Shown piece by piece: positions 13,424-13,563 of a DNA stretch of 13,563 bases (position 1 is the stretch's first letter; every line of letters begins with the position of its first letter). The stretch is taken from the NCBI GenBank assembly GCA_902782905.1, contig CACZPB010000173.1, positions 1 to 13,563 of the forward strand, written 5' to 3'. The position numbers and the translations under genes were made by a program. The notes under the pieces are model-generated. The model was given only the letters and a program-made list of their open reading frames with translations. It was not told where the DNA came from and ran no database searches. The stretch is from an uncultured bacterium (GTDB taxonomy: Bacteria; Cyanobacteriota; Vampirovibrionia; Gastranaerophilales; Gastranaerophilaceae).

Positions 13424-13563
13424 ATCATACTCTCGCTTTCTTGTTCTGTTATTGTTTGTATAAAACCCCTCTCTAACTCTCCCCATTAGGGGCGAGAACC
13501 CAACATGCGCCAAATCTGTAGATTTCAATTCATGCTAAGTTACATTTACCCCTTCCCTTGATG
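13424..13563. other. Non-coding, repeat-like edge with hairpin
   Basis: No gene is supported here. CTCTCCCC (13476-13483) and GGGGCGAG (13488-13495) form an 8-pair stem with one mismatch around ATTA, within a GC-richer patch than its surroundings. The composition and the spurious open frame across it are typical of dispersed intergenic repeats, but only one copy is in view and it is cut by the window edge. Confidence 0.35.

Noticed and set aside
13424..13528. 35-residue upstream extension of the prepilin
   Set aside because: It would bury the prepilin leader, is not protein-like and falls in the repeat-like patch. The ATG at 13423 has GAGAG upstream and gives a normal 10-residue leader.
1..13563. 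CRISPR arrays, insertion sequences, integrases, phage genes
   Set aside because: No regularly spaced repeats, transposase, recombinase or phage structural genes were seen. The S74 domain is fused to a prepilin, not part of a tail operon.

Overview
The window is AT-rich, gene-dense bacterial chromosome. Its gene content suggests a fermentative anaerobe: a [FeFe] hydrogenase with a [2Fe-2S] partner, an iron-type alcohol dehydrogenase homologue, a bifunctional-type Rel, and a prepilin fused to a C-terminal S74 chaperone. This mix, and the style of the unrecognised proteins, would fit gut Melainabacteria/Vampirovibrionia (Gastranaerophilales), the non-photosynthetic sister group of Cyanobacteria. 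That placement is inference; no rRNA or marker gene is present to prove it.

Layout. (1) 1-1758 (+): 3' part of a long RelA/SpoT homologue. (2) 1755-4401 (-): a probable operon of two tandem PlsC-type acyltransferases followed by a divergent RelA/SpoT-fold protein whose stop codon overlaps that of rel. (3) 4460-6140: two unrecognised or poorly known minus-strand genes (an acidic protein; a lysozyme-like protein with an EF-hand-like loop). Between them lies a plus-strand intergenic transcription unit with a near-perfect sigma-28 promoter, an 11-bp hairpin, an exposed C-rich anti-Shine-Dalgarno stretch and a rho-independent terminator. This is a candidate small RNA and the most interesting item in the window. 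(4) 6297-7373 (+): a double-SIS sugar-phosphate isomerase/deaminase. (5) 7448-7693 (-): a small helical protein whose upstream region shares an ordered set of elements with that of the lysozyme-like gene. (6) 7874-7954 (+): tRNA-Leu(CAG). (7) 8053-11131 (-): an operon of alcohol dehydrogenase homologue, thioredoxin-like [2Fe-2S] ferredoxin and [FeFe] hydrogenase behind a strong sigma-70 promoter. (8) 11270-12076 (+): HD-domain phosphohydrolase. (9) 12089-13423 (-): prepilin/S74 fusion. (10) 13424-13563: non-coding, repeat-like edge.

How the parts may work together. The 8053-11131 operon links H2 and alcohol/aldehyde redox chemistry, but the dehydrogenase has substitutions at two of four metal ligands, so its role is uncertain. 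Rel sets (p)ppGpp levels, and the adjacent Rel-fold protein may be a second nucleotide enzyme. The sigma-28 promoter would tie the candidate sRNA to a motility or late-surface-structure regulon. The prepilin fusion is another surface appendage component.
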